Assembly (NCBI RefSeq): GCF_010731655.1
Contig: NZ_AP022619.1
Span: 5,022,001 to 5,086,000 of the forward strand
From: Mycobacterium paraseoulense
GTDB taxonomy: Bacteria > Actinomycetota > Actinomycetes > Mycobacteriales > Mycobacteriaceae
Length of the DNA: 64,000 nt
Direction of reading: 5' to 3'
Within the stretch, counting starts at the first letter, position 1. Every line of letters begins with the position of its first letter. The translations under genes were made by a program, and so were the position numbers. Below are positions 44,584-54,517 of the stretch, piece after piece. A model generated the notes under the pieces. The model did not search any database. It worked only from the letters and a program-made list of their open reading frames with translations, and had not been told where the DNA came from.

Positions 44584-45992
44584 GTGAAAGCCATTCCTCG
44601 CGCGGCACCGTACAGTCCACAGATCCAGAAGGTCAGTGGGACGACCGCGATCAGCGCCAGCCACTCCAGCGCCTCGACGCTACGGCGTGCAATGAGTGGA
44701 AGCGACAACGTCGGAGCGGCGAAGCCGAGGTAGATCGCCGCGGCCGTCAGCGTCGCCGTCGCCGCGGCCACCCATGGGCCGTGCCCGGTGGCCCTGAAGG
44801 CGGCAACACCGAAAGTTGTTCCCACGACGCCGATTCCGGTGATGGCGAAGGCCAGCATCCGTCGGTTGTCAGCGGACCGTGCACGCAGCAGTAACAGGGT
44901 GCCGGTGATGCCGCCGAATGCGATGCAAGACAGGCGCGGTGCACCGGCCAAGACGGTGACGACGGCGCCGAGCGCCGCCGATGACGACAACCCGGCAAGC
45001 AGGCTCGACAGCCAGGCGTCGGCGCGGAGGGTTCGCCCGGCCACGGCGGCTTCGGTCTCGTCGGTGTCCGAGCTGGTCGCCAGCCGGGGTGATAACCCCG
45101 CAAGGACGATCGATGCCCGCGCCGCAGTCCCGAGCAGGCCGAGCGACACCAGCGCCGCCGCCGCGCCGATGGCCTGCGGCGGGGCGGCAGTGATCGCGCC
45201 CACCAGCGCGGCCCCCGCGACGACCGTCGCGACGGATGACAGGGCTGTCAGCGTGACCGCACCGCAGCCCGACGACCGCGTCGCCAGAACGCAGGTCGCG
45301 GCCGCCGCCGTCGAGGCCAGCACTACGTGCCAGACCCCCGGGGCGCCGGGGACCGCCAGAAAACCCGCGACCGCAGCGAACGCCGTGGCGATGGCGCTGA
45401 GCGTCACCCCGGCGACCGCATCCCGGTAGGCCCGGTGCGCAACCGCAGCGGACAGCAAGGCAACCACGACCGCAACCGTCAGCACGCCCGCCGCGGCGCG
45501 GCCCTCATGGTTTCCATTGGCGCCGGACGTGTTCCGGACCATCGCCAGCGCGCCGGTGACGATCACGCAGATTGCGGAGATCGCACCGGCGAGCCGGGTC
45601 ACCGGTCGGCGCCCGGGGCCCGGCGCCGAATCCACCGCCAGCGTCTCCGACACCGCCTCGGCGACGTCGTGGTGACGCCCGGCGGGTGGCGGGGCCGCCG
45701 CCCGACTCAGAAGCAGTACGGCGCCGTCGGGGATTCCGCTTTGCGCCAGCGTCTTCGACGGATCCAGCGCGGCGGAGCCGGGCAGCGACAGGCGATAGCG
45801 CTTGGCGGTCAGACCGTCTCCGTCCTCGCCCGGCTTCAGGATGTCCACGATGGAGGGGGTCAGCACGGTGACGGGAATCCCGGCCGGTAGGGCCAGGTCG
45901 GCGACGGCGGTGCCGGACTGTATCGACACCCGGCACAGCCCCGGATCGGTTGCGGGCAACAGTGATCCCTTCGGTCGGATTGCCGCGAACAT
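44580..45992 (-). CDS. eccD4: ESX-4 membrane channel component EccD4
   Basis: 470 residues: an N-terminal ubiquitin-like domain (about 18-105, [17 protein letters not shown] and [12 protein letters not shown]) and eleven TM helices, the EccD layout. It forms the bulk of the ESX membrane pore. ATG 45992 lies 94 nt from the divergent eccC4 start; the frame stays open further upstream but that part has no EccD similarity. Coupled to mycP4 by a 4-nt overlap. Confidence 0.95.
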   Translation of the reverse strand: MFAAIRPKGSLLPATDPGLCRVSIQSGTAVADLALPAGIPVTVLTPSIVDILKPGEDGDGLTAKRYRLSLPGSAALDPSKTLAQSGIPDGAVLLLSRAAAPPPAGRHHDVAEAVSETLAVDSAPGPGRRPVTRLAGAISAICVIVTGALAMVRNTSGANGNHEGRAAAGVLTVAVVVALLSAAVAHRAYRDAVAGVTLSAIATAFAAVAGFLAVPGAPGVWHVVLASTAAAATCVLATRSSGCGAVTLTALSSVATVVAGAALVGAITAAPPQAIGAAAALVSLGLLGTAARASIVLAGLSPRLATSSDTDETEAAVAGRTLRADAWLSSLLAGLSSSAALGAVVTVLAGAPRLSCIAFGGITGTLLLLRARSADNRRMLAFAITGIGVVGTTFGVAAFRATGHGPWVAAATATLTAAAIYLGFAAPTLSLPLIARRSVEALEWLALIAVVPLTFWICGLYGAARGMAFT

Positions 45993-46035
45993 AGCCAGCT
46001 TTCGGTCGGCGGGTATGCGGGTGTCCACAGGTGAC

Positions 46036-46075
46036 TTGTCCGCGGCTTCGGTGCTGCCTACCGTTCGCCGAACGG
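46036..46075 (+). promoter_or_regulatory. eccC4 promoter with overlapping 15-bp palindrome
   Basis: TTGTCC (46036-46041), 17-nt spacer, TACCGT (46059-46064): a good SigA-type promoter in the eccD4/eccC4 divergent gap. The perfect odd palindrome CCGTTCGCCGAACGG (46061-46075) overlaps the -10 and the start point, ending beside the Shine-Dalgarno. It could be a repressor site. Its core also occurs at 14202-14214. Confidence 0.65.
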
Positions 46076-46086
46076 GAGGGGACGAG

Positions 46087-49000
46087 ATGACCCAGGCTTT
46101 CGTGCCGGTGCCGCGGCGCCCGCCACCGACGGTGCCGACCGCGGACGTCGTCGTCGATGCGCCGCCCGACCCGCCGGCTCCGGCGGCGCCCGGACTGCTG
46201 TCACGCGTGCTGCCGTCCGCGCTTGCGGTGGCCGGGATCGGCGTGATGGCGGTGGCATTGCGCTCGGGGCAGGGCGGCGGACGCGCCCCCGCCTTGGTGG
46301 CCTTTCCGATCATGATGCTGGCCTCGTCGCTGGTGACCGTGTTGTCCGGGCGTGTCCGCCGCGGGCACGGTGACATCGACGGCGACCGCCTTCGTTACCT
46401 CGAATACCTCAGCCGCTTGCGCAACACCGTCGTCGAAACGGCTGCCGCGCAGCATTTCTCGCTGATGTGGAGTCACCCCGACCCCGACGCACTCTGGACG
46501 TTGATCGGCGGTCCCCGAATGTGGGAGCGCCGAGCCGCCGATCCCGACTTCTGCCTCGTGCGAGTCGGGACCGGAGCCCAGCCCCTCGCCACCCCGTTGG
46601 TGGCCCCGCGGACGAGCGAGGCTGCCGACCCGGTGACCGTCAGCGCCTTGCACCGCTTCATGCGAACCCATTCGACGGTCGTCGCGCCCATCGCCATCGG
46701 CTTGCGCCAAAGTCGGCGCATCGTCATCGACGGTGACGCGACCGCTGCACGCGGAACGCTGCGCGCGATGATCTGCCAACTCGCCCTCTTTCACCCTCCC
46801 GATCAGCTGCTGATCGTCGCCGCGACCAGCGACGGGAACCGTCGACACTGGGAATGGTTGAAATGGTTGCCGCACAACCACCATCCGACCGCCGCCGATG
46901 CGGTGGGGCGATTGCGAATGGTGTACCGCAGTGCGGGGGAGGCTCAAGACGCGCTCGCCGGTGCCCGGCCGGCGCACGCGGTGGTGGTCGCCGACCTGGA
47001 CGACAACGTCGACGGGTTCGCGGGCGCGACCATTGTCGAGGTCGGCAGCGGCCGCGACGGCGCACCAGTGACGGTCAGCGTGTTAGGCGAAACTCATCGG
47101 CTCTTGCGCCCCGACCGGATGGACCCCGTGGACGCGCTGGTATGTGCCCGCCGGCTGGCGGCGTATCGGGGCGGCGCGGGGTTCCACGGCGGCGGTATGG
47201 GCTGGCCGGGCCTGGTGGGAATCGAGGACGTGGATCGCTTCGATCCGGTTGCCTTGTGGCGCAGCCAAGATCATCGTGATCGGTTGTGCGCCCCGATCGG
47301 CACCGGCGCCGACGGCGCGCGGCTGACGCTGGATATCAAGGAGGCCGCCGAACACGGTATGGGTCCGCACGGGCTCTGCGTCGGTGCCACGGGATCGGGT
47401 AAGTCGGAGCTACTTCGGACGATCGCGCTCGGCATGATGCTGCGCAACTCTCCCGAGGTGCTCAACCTGTTGCTCATCGACTTCAAAGGCGGTGCAACAT
47501 TTCTCGATTATGCGCGGGCTCCGCACGTGGCGGCGGTCATCACCAACCTCGCGGACGAGGCGCCGCTGGTGGCCCGGATGAGCGATGCCCTGGCCGGCGA
47601 GATGAATCGCCGACAACAGCTGCTGCGCGCCTCGGGCTGTGTCAGCGCCGCGGCGTACGAAATCAAGCGGCGCGCGGGTGCGGCATGGGCGGCGCTGCCC
47701 ACGTTGTTCATCATCGTTGACGAATTCTCCGAGCTGCTCAGCCAACACCCGGATTTCGCCGAGATGTTCGTGGCTCTCGGCCGGCTCGGCCGGTCGCTGG
47801 GCATGCATCTGCTACTGGCCAGCCAGCGGCTCGACGAGGGCCGGCTGCGCGGACTGGACGCCCACCTGTCCTACCGGATCTGCCTGAAAACACTGTCGGC
47901 CGCCGAATCACGCGCCGTGCTGGGAACACTCGACGCGTACGAACTGCCGAACGAGCCCGGCGCGGGCTACCTGCGTACGAGCGCCGGTGAGCTGGTTCGC
48001 TTCTCCGCCGCGTACGTTTCGGGACCGGCGCCGGCCGGCGCGCCCGCCTTCCGGCCTGCGACGGCGCCCTGCGTGCAGCGGTATGGCACCGAGAAAGTCG
48101 GCGAGACCATTCGCGCCGCCGAGTCCGGCGAGTCGTCGGAGCGCTCGGTCTTGCAGGCGATCCTGGACCGCCTGGCCGGACACGGACCACCCGCGCACCG
48201 GGTCTGGTTGCCGCCGCTGGGCCCGGCGCCCGCCCTGCACACGCTGCTTCGCGACGAGGTGACCGCGCCGACCGCCCTGACCGTTCCCCTCGGCATCGTC
48301 GACCGTCCGTTCGAGCAACGCCGGACGCCGCTGATAGCCGACTTGCGCGGGGCCGCGGGGAATGTGGCCTTCGTCGGGGCGCCCCAATCCGGTAAGTCGA
48401 CGGCGCTGCGGACGCTGGTGACGGCGCTGGCGGCCACTCACGACGCGCGGCAGGTGCAGTTCTACTGCCTGGACTTCGGCGGCGGAACGTTGGCATCGAC
48501 ACGGACAATCCCGCACGTCGGCGCCGTCGCCGGCCGGGCCGAACCGCGGCTCGTCACGCGGATCGTTGCCGAATGCGAGTCGGTCATCCGGTCACGGGAA
48601 GCCGTTTTCGGCGACCACGGGATCGGCTCCATCGCGGAATACCGTCAACTACGGGCGCAGCACAAGGCGTGGGACGCCGATCGGTTCGGGGACGTCTTCC
48701 TCGTCATCGACGGCTGGGCGAGCTTGCGTGAGGAATTCGGCGGGCTGGAGGCATCGGTCACCGCCATTGCGACCCAGGGACTCTCGTTCGGCGTGCACGT
48801 GGTCCTGTCGGCGTCGAGGTGGGCCGACATCAGGCCGGCGCTGCGGGACCAGATCGGCACGCGTATCGAGCTCAGGTTGGGTGATCCCGTGGATTCCGAA
48901 CTGAACCGGAAAGCGGCCCAACACGTGCCCCGGGACAGACCCGGGCGCGGTCTCTGCGGCGACGGTTCCCACTTGATGATCGCCCTGCCCGCCGCTGAGA

Positions 49001-49773
49001 TCGGTCCGAGTGACTTTGGTGCACCGCCCATCCCGTTGTTGCCGCGGCTGGTGGAGCTTGACACCGTGGTCGGGCGGGCGGGTGACTCCATCGTGCTGGG
49101 CATCGACGAGCGCCGACTGCAGCCGGTGACGCTCGAGTTCGACCGACAGCCTCATCTCTTGGTGCTGGGAGACCAGGAGTGCGGGAAGACCGCGACGTTA
49201 CGCGCCCTGTGCCGCGAGATCGTCCGTACCACGACCCCCGCGGAAGCCCACCTCGTGATCGCCGACTTTCGGCGCACGCTGCTCGGTGCCGTCGAGCCGG
49301 AGCACCTCTGGGGCTATGCCATGTCACCGGGCGCGCTCGCCGGACTGCTGCCAGATCTGCTCGACCTCATACGGCGGCGGATGCCCCCGGCCGACGCGAG
49401 CCAGGAGTGGCTGCGAGCCGGATCATGGTGGTCCGGGCCGGACATCTATCTCGTCGTCGACGATTACGACCTGGTCGCCGGTCCGGGCGGCAACCCGCTG
49501 ACACCCATTGTCGAATACCTGCCTTACGCAGCGGATCTCGGGTTACATCTGGTCATCGCGCGGCGCAGCGGCGGCGCGGAGCGCGCATTGTTCGAGCCGC
49601 TGCTGGCCGGATTACGTGACGTCGGCTGCATGATGCTGACGATGGACGGATTCCCCGGCGCGGAGGCGCCCTTCGGCGCCCGTCGCCCCGCGCGGCTGCC
49701 GCCCGGCCGCGGTGTCCTGCTCACCCGCGAGGGTGACGAACAGCTCGTCCAGGTGGCCTGGAGCGCGCCGTGA
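46087..49773 (+). CDS. eccC4: ESX-4 motor ATPase EccC4 (fused EccCa/EccCb)
   Basis: 1228 residues, FtsK/SpoIIIE-type motor that recruits and powers ESX-4 export. Two N-terminal TM helices (about 38-85), then three ATPase domains with P-loops near 433 (GATGSGKSE), 764 (GAPQSGKST) and 1028 (GDQECGKTA). Walker B of domain 1 is [14 protein letters not shown] single polypeptide as expected for ESX-4. ATG 46087 follows GGAGGGG; the open frame to 45802 upstream is antisense to eccD4. Confidence 0.97.
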   Translation: MTQAFVPVPRRPPPTVPTADVVVDAPPDPPAPAAPGLLSRVLPSALAVAGIGVMAVALRSGQGGGRAPALVAFPIMMLASSLVTVLSGRVRRGHGDIDGDRLRYLEYLSRLRNTVVETAAAQHFSLMWSHPDPDALWTLIGGPRMWERRAADPDFCLVRVGTGAQPLATPLVAPRTSEAADPVTVSALHRFMRTHSTVVAPIAIGLRQSRRIVIDGDATAARGTLRAMICQLALFHPPDQLLIVAATSDGNRRHWEWLKWLPHNHHPTAADAVGRLRMVYRSAGEAQDALAGARPAHAVVVADLDDNVDGFAGATIVEVGSGRDGAPVTVSVLGETHRLLRPDRMDPVDALVCARRLAAYRGGAGFHGGGMGWPGLVGIEDVDRFDPVALWRSQDHRDRLCAPIGTGADGARLTLDIKEAAEHGMGPHGLCVGATGSGKSELLRTIALGMMLRNSPEVLNLLLIDFKGGATFLDYARAPHVAAVITNLADEAPLVARMSDALAGEMNRRQQLLRASGCVSAAAYEIKRRAGAAWAALPTLFIIVDEFSELLSQHPDFAEMFVALGRLGRSLGMHLLLASQRLDEGRLRGLDAHLSYRICLKTLSAAESRAVLGTLDAYELPNEPGAGYLRTSAGELVRFSAAYVSGPAPAGAPAFRPATAPCVQRYGTEKVGETIRAAESGESSERSVLQAILDRLAGHGPPAHRVWLPPLGPAPALHTLLRDEVTAPTALTVPLGIVDRPFEQRRTPLIADLRGAAGNVAFVGAPQSGKSTALRTLVTALAATHDARQVQFYCLDFGGGTLASTRTIPHVGAVAGRAEPRLVTRIVAECESVIRSREAVFGDHGIGSIAEYRQLRAQHKAWDADRFGDVFLVIDGWASLREEFGGLEASVTAIATQGLSFGVHVVLSASRWADIRPALRDQIGTRIELRLGDPVDSELNRKAAQHVPRDRPGRGLCGDGSHLMIALPAAEIGPSDFGAPPIPLLPRLVELDTVVGRAGDSIVLGIDERRLQPVTLEFDRQPHLLVLGDQECGKTATLRALCREIVRTTTPAEAHLVIADFRRTLLGAVEPEHLWGYAMSPGALAGLLPDLLDLIRRRMPPADASQEWLRAGSWWSGPDIYLVVDDYDLVAGPGGNPLTPIVEYLPYAADLGLHLVIARRSGGAERALFEPLLAGLRDVGCMMLTMDGFPGAEAPFGARRPARLPPGRGVLLTREGDEQLVQVAWSAP

Positions 49774-51002
49774 ACCCTCATCGCGCCGTCATCGAAGCCG
49801 GGCCCGGCACGATCCGCCGATTATGTTGCGGCACAAATGCCGTCACCGGTGGCGGGCCCTCGCAGCTCATCGCGGCGGCGCTCGGCGCGATCGACGATCG
49901 GGTCACGCTGGTGGGCGGACAGCCGGTTGCCGTCGCTTCGCTGTGGAGTGATGCGCTTCGGTCGGCGGTCTGCACGCGTGCCGATGGCATCGTCGTGGTG
50001 CATCCCTCGTGGTGGTCGGCGTCGCGCAGCGCAACGCTGAGCGCGGCGGCGGCCGCGGTGTCCGACGACGTGCTCGCACGGCCGCGGTCGTGGTTGCTCA
50101 GGCGGGCTGCCCAGGCCGACGGCGAACCGACGGTCGTCGTGGAGATCACCGAGCGGATGGTGGTGGTCGGCGCTGCCGAACTCGTCGCCATACCGCGTCG
50201 GCCCCCACCGCGTTGCGTGGCCGGCGAGGTGGTGGCCGCACTCGCGGGCATGCCCGCGGCCGTCGTCCTCATCGACACACCGGGGTTGGTCCCCGGAGCG
50301 CCGGCCCTTGCCGCGTCGATCGCCGGCGCCGTGCGCGGCAACGGGCAGACGGCACTGCTCATCGACGACGTGCGGCTGGCCCGGCTGGCCCGATCGGTGG
50401 TGTCCGATCGCCACGAGCCGCGCGCGGCACCCGGAAGTGGTGATCGTGTCCGGTCTTCAGCGCGGACGCTGCGCGGCCTCGGCGCGGCCGCCATCGTGCT
50501 CGCCGTGTCGGCCCCGGCCGCGACCACGGTGGGCCGGCACCGCGAGCCAACCCCGCTGGCGGTGGAAGCCACGCCCACCACATTCCTGGTGGAAGGCAGG
50601 GTGGCGGTGACGGTGCCCGCGGATTGGTCCACCCAACGGGTGACCGTCGGGCCGGGGTCGGCGCGCGTACAGGTCACGTCGCCCTCGGATCCCGAAGTGG
50701 CGCTGCATGTCACGCAGTCGCCGGTCACCGGCGAGACGCTGAGTGGCACCGCCGAGCGGCTGAGACGCGCGATCGAGGCGGCGCCGGCTGGATCGTTCGT
50801 CGACTTCAATGCCTCCGGGACCAGCGTCGGCAGGCCGGCGGTGACGTACCGCGAAGTCCGCGCCGGCCATGACGTGCGGTGGACGGTGTTGCTGGACGGG
50901 CCGGTGCGGATCGGCCTCGGATGCCAGAGCCGGCCCGGAAGGGAAGAGGCGGTCCGCGCGGTGTGCGAGCAGGCGGTGCGGTCGGCCCACGCGATCGGAT
51001 GA
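49770..51002 (+). CDS. Type VII secretion-associated protein (Rv3446c family)
   Basis: 410 residues, one TM helix near 235-255 ([22 protein letters not shown]). The N-terminal half resembles an actin/Hsp70-like nucleotide fold ([26 protein letters not shown]) and the C-terminal half is extracytoplasmic ([27 protein letters not shown]). This architecture is found only next to ESX-4-type loci; function unknown. GTG start overlaps the eccC4 stop (GTGA). Lies between eccC4 and esxU as recalled for Rv3446c. Confidence 0.88.
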   Translation: MNPHRAVIEAGPGTIRRLCCGTNAVTGGGPSQLIAAALGAIDDRVTLVGGQPVAVASLWSDALRSAVCTRADGIVVVHPSWWSASRSATLSAAAAAVSDDVLARPRSWLLRRAAQADGEPTVVVEITERMVVVGAAELVAIPRRPPPRCVAGEVVAALAGMPAAVVLIDTPGLVPGAPALAASIAGAVRGNGQTALLIDDVRLARLARSVVSDRHEPRAAPGSGDRVRSSARTLRGLGAAAIVLAVSAPAATTVGRHREPTPLAVEATPTTFLVEGRVAVTVPADWSTQRVTVGPGSARVQVTSPSDPEVALHVTQSPVTGETLSGTAERLRRAIEAAPAGSFVDFNASGTSVGRPAVTYREVRAGHDVRWTVLLDGPVRIGLGCQSRPGREEAVRAVCEQAVRSAHAIG

Positions 51003-51051
51003 AGCCCGAAAACGGTGGAACCAAAAGAGCGCCGACGCGGTCGAATTCAGT

Positions 51052-51369
51052 ATGGCGACACCGAACACACTGAGCACCGACTTCGACCTGATGCGGTCGA
51101 TCGCGGGTACCACGGATGCCCGCAACGAGGAGATCCGGGCCATGCTGCAGGCGTTCATCGGCCGCATGAGCGAGGTGCCGCCGTCGGTGTGGGGCGGGAT
51201 CGCCGCCGCGCGGTTCAGGGACGTGGTGGATCGCTGGAACGCCGAGTCGTTGCGGCTCTACCACGTCCTGCACGCGATCGGCGAGACCATCCGGCGCAAC
51301 GCGGCCACCCTGCGCGAGGCCGGCCACGACCATGCGACCCACATCGCCGCCGCCGGCGGAAACCTGTGA
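51052..51369 (+). CDS. esxU: ESAT-6-like protein EsxU
   Basis: 105-residue WXG100 protein: two helices joined by a W47-G-G turn ([23 protein letters not shown]). From memory almost identical to M. tuberculosis EsxU over its whole length, which fixes the ATG at 51052. Secretion partner of EsxT; the pair are the ESX-4 signature substrates. Longer upstream in-frame starts lie inside the previous gene. Confidence 0.95.
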   Translation: MATPNTLSTDFDLMRSIAGTTDARNEEIRAMLQAFIGRMSEVPPSVWGGIAAARFRDVVDRWNAESLRLYHVLHAIGETIRRNAATLREAGHDHATHIAAAGGNL

Positions 51370-51385
51370 TCGAGAGGACTCATCC

Positions 51386-51682
51386 GTGGAATCGGCATTT
51401 TCCTACAACTTCGGTGAGATCGAGTATTCGGTGCGCCAGGAGATCCACGCCACGTCGGCCCGTTTCAATGCGGCGCTGGACGAACTGAGGTCGCAGATCG
51501 TGCCGTTGCAGCAGCTCTGGACCCGTGAGGCGGCGGCCGCCTACCAGGTCGAGCAGCAGAAGTGGCACCAGGCGGCGACCGCCCTCAACGAGATCCTGGT
51601 CGATCTCGGAAACGCGGTGCGTGACGGCGCGCAAGAGGTGGAGAACGCTGATCGGCGGGCGGCCGGCGCCTGGGGACGGTAG
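51386..51682 (+). CDS. esxT: ESAT-6-like protein EsxT
   Basis: 98 residues, helix-turn-helix hairpin. The WxG turn is W45-T-R ([21 protein letters not shown]), as in the T-subgroup. GTG 51386 with GAGAGGA upstream, 16 nt after esxU. Two more ESX-4-type protein pairs follow glmM downstream. The terminator at 51702 closes this transcript. Confidence 0.94.
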   Translation: MESAFSYNFGEIEYSVRQEIHATSARFNAALDELRSQIVPLQQLWTREAAAAYQVEQQKWHQAATALNEILVDLGNAVRDGAQEVENADRRAAGAWGR

Positions 51683-51701
51683 CCGCAGCACCCTTGGTCG
51701 T

Positions 51702-51750
51702 CTGTGTGGTCCCGGCGGGGGAGAGCCGTCGGGACCACACAGTCGTTTTG
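51702..51750 (+). terminator. Intrinsic terminator after the ESX-4 eccC4-esxT operon
   Basis: Perfect 12-bp stem CTGTGTGGTCCC (51702-51713) / GGGACCACACAG (51731-51742), with a further GGC/GCC pair inside, followed by TCGTTTTG. The T-tract is short, as usual in mycobacteria. It separates esxT from the rplM promoter, which starts inside its tail. Confidence 0.85.
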
Positions 51751-51777
51751 ACCTGCGGGGACGTGCATCGGTAAGCT
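51748..51777 (+). promoter_or_regulatory. SigA-type promoter of rplM-rpsI
   Basis: TTGACC (51748-51753), 18-nt spacer, TAAGCT (51772-51777). The transcript would have a leader of about 120 nt before the rplM GTG. The -35 lies in the T-tract of the preceding terminator. Confidence 0.75.
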
Positions 51778-51905
51778 GCTCGGTTGGCGTGCGGTACGCC
51801 GGGGCCTCGGGTCAATGTCGGTCGCCGAGACGAACCCCACCGCGAACGCCTGACCGGCACCCGGCTCGACCCGGGATCCACCTCGAGAAAGAAAAGGTAA
51901 GCGCT

Positions 51906-52349
51906 GTGCCCACCTACGCGCCAAAGGCGGGTGACACCACGCGGTCGTGGTACGTCATCGACGCCACGGACGTGGTGCTTGGCCGCCTTGCCGTCGCGGC
52001 AGCCACCCTGCTGCGCGGCAAGCACAAGCCGACGTTCGCCCCCAATGTCGACGGCGGTGACTTCGTCATCGTCATCAACGCCGACAAGGTCGCCCTGTCC
52101 GGCGACAAACTGCAGAGCAAGCTGGCTTACCGCCACTCGGGGTATCCCGGCGGCCTGCACTCGCGCACGACCGGCGAGCTGATGGAAAAGCACCCCGACC
52201 GCGTCGTCGAGAAGGCGATCGTCGGCATGCTGCCCAAGAACAAGCTCAGCCGTCAGATCCAGCGCAAACTCCACGTCTACGCCGGCCCGGAGCACCCGCA
52301 CGCCGCTCAAAAGCCGGTTCCGTACGAGATCAAGCAGGTGGCCCAGTGA
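51906..52349 (+). CDS. rplM: Ribosomal protein uL13
   Basis: 147 residues, early 23S assembly protein. [53 protein letters not shown] and [16 protein letters not shown] are canonical. The GTG start follows AGAAAAGGTAAGC. The stop overlaps the rpsI GTG by 4 nt. Confidence 0.99.
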   Translation: MPTYAPKAGDTTRSWYVIDATDVVLGRLAVAAATLLRGKHKPTFAPNVDGGDFVIVINADKVALSGDKLQSKLAYRHSGYPGGLHSRTTGELMEKHPDRVVEKAIVGMLPKNKLSRQIQRKLHVYAGPEHPHAAQKPVPYEIKQVAQ

Positions 52350-52843
52350 CCGAAACGACCGAGGCCCTGGACCCCACGGCCACCCCGGAAGCCCCGGAAA
52401 CCCCCGACGTCCCGGCCGAGGCGCCCGCCCCCGCGGCGGTCGAGGCCTTCGTCTTCGACCGGCCCATCCAGACCGTCGGCCGCCGCAAGGAGGCCGTGGT
52501 GCGGGTGCGCCTGGTGCCGGGCACCGGCAAGTTCGACCTCAACGGCCGCAGCCTCGAGGACTACTTCCCGAACAAGGTGCACCAGCAGCTCATCAAGGCC
52601 CCGCTGGTCACGGTCGACCGGGTGGACAACTTCGACATCTTCGCCCTGCTGCACGGCGGCGGCCCGTCGGGGCAGGCCGGCGCGCTGCGCCTGGGTATCG
52701 CCCGGGCGCTGATCGTGGCCCAGCCCGAGGACCGGCCCGCGCTGAAGAAGGCCGGTTTCCTCACCCGTGACCCGCGCGCCACCGAGCGCAAGAAGTACGG
52801 GCTGAAGAAGGCCCGCAAGGCGCCTCAGTACAGCAAGCGCTGA
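52346..52843 (+). CDS. rpsI: Ribosomal protein uS9 with acidic N-terminal extension
   Basis: 165 residues. The uS9 core starts near residue 42 ([20 protein letters not shown]) and ends in the P-site tail [15 protein letters not shown]. The first about 40 residues form a Thr/Pro/Ala/Glu-rich leader. Mycobacterial S9 has such a leader; this one seems longer than I recall. GTG start coupled to rplM (GTGA). Confidence 0.99.
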   Translation: MTETTEALDPTATPEAPETPDVPAEAPAPAAVEAFVFDRPIQTVGRRKEAVVRVRLVPGTGKFDLNGRSLEDYFPNKVHQQLIKAPLVTVDRVDNFDIFALLHGGGPSGQAGALRLGIARALIVAQPEDRPALKKAGFLTRDPRATERKKYGLKKARKAPQYSKR

Positions 52844-52981
52844 TCAACCATCACTTTCTGGCCGCAACGGGGCCTCATCACGTGCGTCGTCGGCGTGTCT
52901 GCGCCCAAACGCGCCCCGTTTCGGTCAGAAAAGAACGGGCACGCTAGGTGCTGGACCGTCAATTGTGAGAGGTTTGTCCGC

Positions 52982-54319
52982 ATGGGTCGACTATTCGGCA
53001 CCGACGGTGTCCGCGGCGTCGCCAACCGGGAGTTGACCGCCGAGCTGGCGCTCGAGCTGGGCGCCGCCGCCGCGCGGCACCTGGCCAGCGCGGGCCGACC
53101 CGGCCGCCGCGTCGCCGTGATCGGGCGCGACCCCCGCGCCAGCGGCGAGATGCTCGAGGCCGCGGTGATCGCCGGGCTGACCAGCCACGGCGTCGACGCG
53201 CTGCGGGTCGGGGTCCTCCCCACGCCCGCGGTGGCCTACCTGACCGGCGCTTATGACGCCGACTTCGGGGTGATGATCTCGGCCTCGCACAACCCGATGC
53301 CCGACAACGGCATCAAGATCTTCGGCCCCGGCGGCCGCAAGCTCGACGACGACACCGAGGACCGGATCGAGGCCCTGGTGACGGCGGAAACCGGGTTGCG
53401 CCCGGTCGGCGCCGGGATCGGCCGGGTCATCGACGCCGAGGACGCCGCCGACCGCTACCTGCGCCACCTGAGCAAGGCCAGCACGCTGCGGCTCGACGGC
53501 CTGACCGTGGTGGTCGACTGCGCGCACGGCGCGGCCTCGGCGGTGGCGCCGCGCGCCTACCGCGCGGCCGGTGCGCGGGTCATCGCGATCAACGCCGAGC
53601 CCAACGGCCTGAACATCAACGACAACTGCGGCTCAACCCACCTGGACTCGCTGCGCGCCGCGGTCATCGCGCACCGGGCCGACCTCGGCCTGGCCCACGA
53701 CGGCGACGCCGACCGCTGCCTGGCCGTCGACGCCAACGGCGAACTCGTCGACGGCGACGCCATCATGGTGGTGCTCGCCCTGGCGATGCGCGAGGCCGGC
53801 GAGCTGGCCTCCGACACCCTGGTGGCCACCGTGATGAGCAACCTCGGGCTGCACCTGGCCATGCGATCCGAAGGCATCACCGTGCGCACCACCGGCGTGG
53901 GCGACCGCTACGTCCTCGAGGAACTGCGCGCCGGCGACTACAGCCTGGGCGGCGAGCAGTCCGGCCACATCGTGATGCCCGCGCTGGGTTCCACCGGCGA
54001 CGGCATCGTCACCGGTCTGCGGCTGATGAACCGCATGGCGCAGACCGGCTCCTCGCTGAGCGAGCTCGCCGCGCCGATGCAGACGCTGCCGCAGGTGCTG
54101 ATCAACGTCCGGGTCACCGACAAGGACACCGCCGCCGCGGCGCCCGCCGTGCGCACCGCGGTCGGCGACGCCGAGGCCGAACTCGGCGACACCGGCCGAA
54201 TCCTGTTGCGCCCCTCCGGAACCGAGCCCGTCATCCGGGTCATGGTGGAGGCGCCCGAGGCCGACGTGGCCCAGCGCGTGGCGAACCGGGTCGCCGAGGC
54301 GGTCAGCTCCGCGCGCTGA
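52982..54319 (+). CDS. glmM: Phosphoglucosamine mutase
   Basis: Interconverts glucosamine-6-P and glucosamine-1-P on the way to UDP-GlcNAc. 445 residues: [15 protein letters not shown], phosphoserine S102 in [14 protein letters not shown], metal loop [10 protein letters not shown], sugar loop GGEQSGHI and phosphate loop [12 protein letters not shown]. Works one step after GlmS, whose gene lies 8.4 kb downstream in this window. ATG 52982 gives the standard N-terminus; the open frame to 52895 is not used. Confidence 0.98.
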   Translation: MGRLFGTDGVRGVANRELTAELALELGAAAARHLASAGRPGRRVAVIGRDPRASGEMLEAAVIAGLTSHGVDALRVGVLPTPAVAYLTGAYDADFGVMISASHNPMPDNGIKIFGPGGRKLDDDTEDRIEALVTAETGLRPVGAGIGRVIDAEDAADRYLRHLSKASTLRLDGLTVVVDCAHGAASAVAPRAYRAAGARVIAINAEPNGLNINDNCGSTHLDSLRAAVIAHRADLGLAHDGDADRCLAVDANGELVDGDAIMVVLALAMREAGELASDTLVATVMSNLGLHLAMRSEGITVRTTGVGDRYVLEELRAGDYSLGGEQSGHIVMPALGSTGDGIVTGLRLMNRMAQTGSSLSELAAPMQTLPQVLINVRVTDKDTAAAAPAVRTAVGDAEAELGDTGRILLRPSGTEPVIRVMVEAPEADVAQRVANRVAEAVSSAR

Positions 54320-54360
54320 ATCCGGCCGGGCCCGCGCACGCTCCTGGGGCCGCGACTGAA

Positions 54361-54401
54361 TTGATCACCACGGCGCTGGCAGTAATCTTGTCGCCAGCGC
54401 C
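54361..54401 (+). promoter_or_regulatory. Promoter embedded in a 9-bp inverted repeat
   Basis: TTGATC (54361-54366), 16-nt spacer, TAATCT (54383-54388). The -10 lies in the loop of a perfect inverted repeat GGCGCTGGC (54372-54380) / GCCAGCGCC (54393-54401). A protein bound there would block the promoter. It drives the putative type VII substrate gene 117 nt downstream. Confidence 0.65.
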
Positions 54402-54517
54402 GAAACGGGGGTGGTGATGCTTGTCGGTAGCGGCTGGCCGCAGGTCGCGGTCCGCTTCGCTCGTCGCCGCGTGGGGGACGCGATTGGACGGCCATCGCAA
54501 CGCGGCAGGGGGGTGCG

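Noticed and set aside
46061..46075. LexA/SOS box at eccC4
   Set aside because: The palindrome has arms separated by one base, whereas mycobacterial LexA sites have half-sites of the GAAC/GTTC type separated by about four bases.
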